DNA of 7,638 nucleotides, from positions 1 through 7,638 of the forward strand of contig JADFJZ010000057.1 of assembly GCA_022565195.1 (NCBI GenBank). The letters run 5' to 3'. The stretch's first letter is position 1; each line of letters starts with the position of its first letter. The notes below the pieces were generated by a model. The model was not told the origin of the DNA, made no database searches, and saw only the letters and a program-made list of their open reading frames with translations. This stretch comes from Planctomycetota bacterium (GTDB taxonomy: Bacteria > Planctomycetota > Phycisphaerae > UBA1845 > CAIVHJ01). Position numbers and translations under genes: made by a program. Below are positions 6,402 to 7,638 of the stretch, piece by piece.

Positions 6402-6845
6402 CTACAGATTGTCCAGATCATCGCGCGTGAAGAAGCGCTCGTTGCTCGAGGTTTCTGCGGAGATGCCGGTCGCTGAATTTTCCAGAATCGGATCGACCGA
6501 GGGCAGCACCACGTCCGCACGGGCCACACGATCGAGCCAGGCGATGGCTTGGTTTCTCTTGTTGCTGACGGCGCCGGGCACCGGCGGGCGGCGGGCGTGC
6601 AAGCGATACTCCACGAGGTCCAGCACGAAACTCTTGAGCACGTCCGCCACTTCGGCGTGTCGCGTCAGATCGATCGGCACTTGGTAGCGCCGGCCCAGGT
6701 AGCTATTGACCTCGCCCTCGGCCCCGAGCCGCGCTTCGTCGACCTTGTCCGTGTCGGCGCTGCCGGTGGAGGCGTCGTCCGTAAGCTGCACGTACGCGGC
6801 CGTTCCCAGCCGCTCTTCGATGTCGTTATTCGTTACATATGCCAT
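6402..6845 (-). CDS. Mu gp36-like head-tail connector protein (DUF1320)
   Basis: A 147-residue protein that fits the DUF1320 family (PF07030, Mu gp36) in length and pattern. Members are neck or connector proteins that join the portal to the tail in Mu-like and related phages. Visible features in order are an N-terminal MAYVTNNDIEERLG segment, an acidic stretch with TDKVDEARLGAEGEVNSYL, the diagnostic YLGRRYQVPID motif near residues 53-63, a helical block (VADVLKSFVLDLVEYRL), and an AIAWLDRVARADVVLPS helix. The ATG at 6845 is chosen because the family motif begins directly after it; the frame is open further upstream, but that extension overlaps the capsid gene and has Arg/Gly-rich shadow-like composition. 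There is no clear Shine-Dalgarno sequence. The C-terminal 30 residues (after LPS) are Ser/Asn/Asp-rich and look less conserved. It lies between the capsid gene and the gp37-like gene, as expected. Confidence 0.85.
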   Translation of the reverse strand: MAYVTNNDIEERLGTAAYVQLTDDASTGSADTDKVDEARLGAEGEVNSYLGRRYQVPIDLTRHAEVADVLKSFVLDLVEYRLHARRPPVPGAVSNKRNQAIAWLDRVARADVVLPSVDPILENSATGISAETSSNERFFTRDDLDNL

Positions 6846-6946
6846 TACAAGGTAGCGGCCGGCGTCTCCGCCAACCGATTCTCCCGTAGCGGCCGGCGCC
6901 TCTGCCGGCCGCAACTCCTGAACTCCTGAACTCTGAAACTCCGCGA
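6846..6946 (-). repeat. Intergenic gap with GC-rich hairpin, direct repeat and octanucleotide tandem repeat
   Basis: This gap of about 100 bases separates the capsid gene from the gp36-like gene and codes for nothing I can support. It contains a perfect inverted repeat of 9 bases (GCGGCCGGC at 6889-6897 and GCCGGCCGC at 6904-6912) around a 6-base loop. The left part recurs as a direct repeat: GTAGCGGCCGGCG is found at 6852-6864 and 6886-6898, and 19 of 21 bases match over the longer copy. Next to it lie two perfect and one partial copy of AACTCCTG (6913-6936). On the transcribed strand the hairpin has no following U-run, so it is not a classical terminator. It resembles short dispersed repetitive elements of bacterial chromosomes. 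In Mu the equivalent position holds gp35. Confidence 0.75.
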
Positions 6947-7638
6947 CTACACGGTGAACACGTTGCGAACCGCGAACTGCCAGTAGCCGTAGGCCAGGCG
7001 ATAGCGCGCCCGCACGCCGTACAGGAACTTCTCGCGCTTGAACGCTTCTTCGCTGCCTTCGGCGAGCGCGTTGAACTCGATCGGCTCGCGGTCCTGGAAG
7101 ATGAAAGGCCGAATCACGCCGTCGGTCTTGAGCAAGTACCACGTCGATGCCGCCGTCAGCCACGGGAACGCGATCACCTGGGCGGCGCCCTCCAGCACGT
7201 TCGAGGTGCTGCTGATCATGCTGGCGTTGATGGCCTCCAGCGCCGTGAAGAACATCGTCGGCGGCACCACGCACACCAGCCCGGACGCACTGATCATCAT
7301 CGGTTGGCCCTGATCGTCTTTGAACGCCAGCATCTGTGCGATGGCCTGCTTGAGCGCGCTTTTGTACTCCGCCACCGTCGGGTCCGAGGCGGACGCCGCC
7401 GTGAACGTCACATCGTTGTCCTGGCTGCCCGACGAGCCCGAGACATGGGCGTCGTTGAAGAAGGTCACGCCGTCGAAGCTGTTGAATCCGCTGGTCGCGC
7501 CGTTGATGAGCAACTGCCCGATCAGGAAATCCTTGTGCGTCGCCGCCCGCTCCGCCAGCTCGCCGATACGCAGGCGAATCTGCCCGGTCTGGTCATCGGC
7601 GATCTCATCGCGATCGACCTCGATCGTCGCCTCATACT
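6947..7638 (-). CDS. Mu-like major capsid protein (gpT family), 5' end cut by the window
   Basis: This is the C-terminal 229 or so residues of a phage major head subunit, which assembles into the icosahedral capsid shell. The reading frame is open from the window edge to a TAG stop. Near the edge it reads a segment with VDRDEIADDQTGQ, then ERAATHKDFLIGQLL, followed by FDGVTFFNDAHVSG. That order (VDR..I.DD..G, then an A/H-rich helix ending in LL, then a DG..FF...H motif) is the signature of the Mu gpT major head family (PF10124). The C-terminus has the family's closing pattern with VRARYRLAYGYWQFAVRN. A TTG at 7513 could be mistaken for a start, but the conserved motifs continue upstream of it, so the true start lies outside the window. 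Family members are about 300 residues, so roughly 70 are missing. It is the first gene of the visible operon. Confidence 0.9.
   Translation of the reverse strand, partial: YEATIEVDRDEIADDQTGQIRLRIGELAERAATHKDFLIGQLLINGATSGFNSFDGVTFFNDAHVSGSSGSQDNDVTFTAASASDPTVAEYKSALKQAIAQMLAFKDDQGQPMMISASGLVCVVPPTMFFTALEAINASMISSTSNVLEGAAQVIAFPWLTAASTWYLLKTDGVIRPFIFQDREPIEFNALAEGSEEAFKREKFLYGVRARYRLAYGYWQFAVRNVFTV

Noticed and set aside
6889..6912. GC-rich hairpin as an intrinsic terminator between capsid and gp36-like genes
   Set aside because: No T-run follows the stem on either strand, and stopping transcription here would cut the operon. It fits a repetitive element better.
6846..7274. N-terminal extension of the gp36-like gene
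   Set aside because: The extension overlaps the capsid gene and the repeat region and is Arg/Gly-rich. The conserved family sequence begins at the ATG at 6845.
7511..7513. TTG as start of the capsid gene, making it a complete short protein
   Set aside because: The frame stays open to the window edge, and the conserved gpT motifs (VDR, DD..G and the A/H-rich helix) lie upstream of it.

Overview
The window holds part of a bacteriophage or prophage structural operon. All supported genes lie on the minus strand and are transcribed from right to left. Ten coding regions are seen, of which the first (right edge) and last (left edge) are cut by the window. No convincing gene lies on the plus strand; the long plus-strand reading frames are shadows of minus-strand genes. 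DNA is GC-rich. The host cannot be fixed from the sequence. Small palindromic and tandem repeats at some gene junctions are of a kind I associate with GC-rich chromosomes such as those of Planctomycetota and relatives, so an integrated element in such a host is a weak guess.

Head and neck region (7638 to about 5930): the C-terminal part of a Mu-like major capsid protein (gpT family), then a Mu gp36-like protein (DUF1320, head-tail connector) and a protein whose first half resembles Mu gp37 (DUF1834). The order capsid, gp36, gp37 is that of phage Mu and its relatives, although no Mu gp35 equivalent is present; a repeat-bearing gap of about 100 bases sits there instead.

Tail tip region (about 5930 to 2903): the second half of the gp37-like protein looks like a separate tail or baseplate domain. 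It is followed by a 720-residue protein that looks like a baseplate hub or tail-tip protein, and by a 163-residue protein with a run of pentapeptide-like His-Leu-x-Gly repeats. The stop-to-start distances here are 0 to 2 bases, so these genes are probably translationally coupled. No sheath, tail tube or tape-measure gene lies between the neck genes and the hub-like gene, which differs from Mu.

Fibre and decoration region (2885 to 1): a tail or fibre protein with a C-terminal Ig-like domain, a small beta-rich Ig-like tail protein, a tail fibre with the typical LDGxH and HTHA motifs, a 79-residue helical protein of unknown role, and the N-terminal part of another Ig-like protein. Gaps between some of these genes carry a palindrome and a heptanucleotide tandem repeat. 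No promoter, tRNA, rRNA, CRISPR array, integrase, lysis gene or insertion sequence was recognised. The operon promoter is probably upstream of the capsid gene, outside the window.
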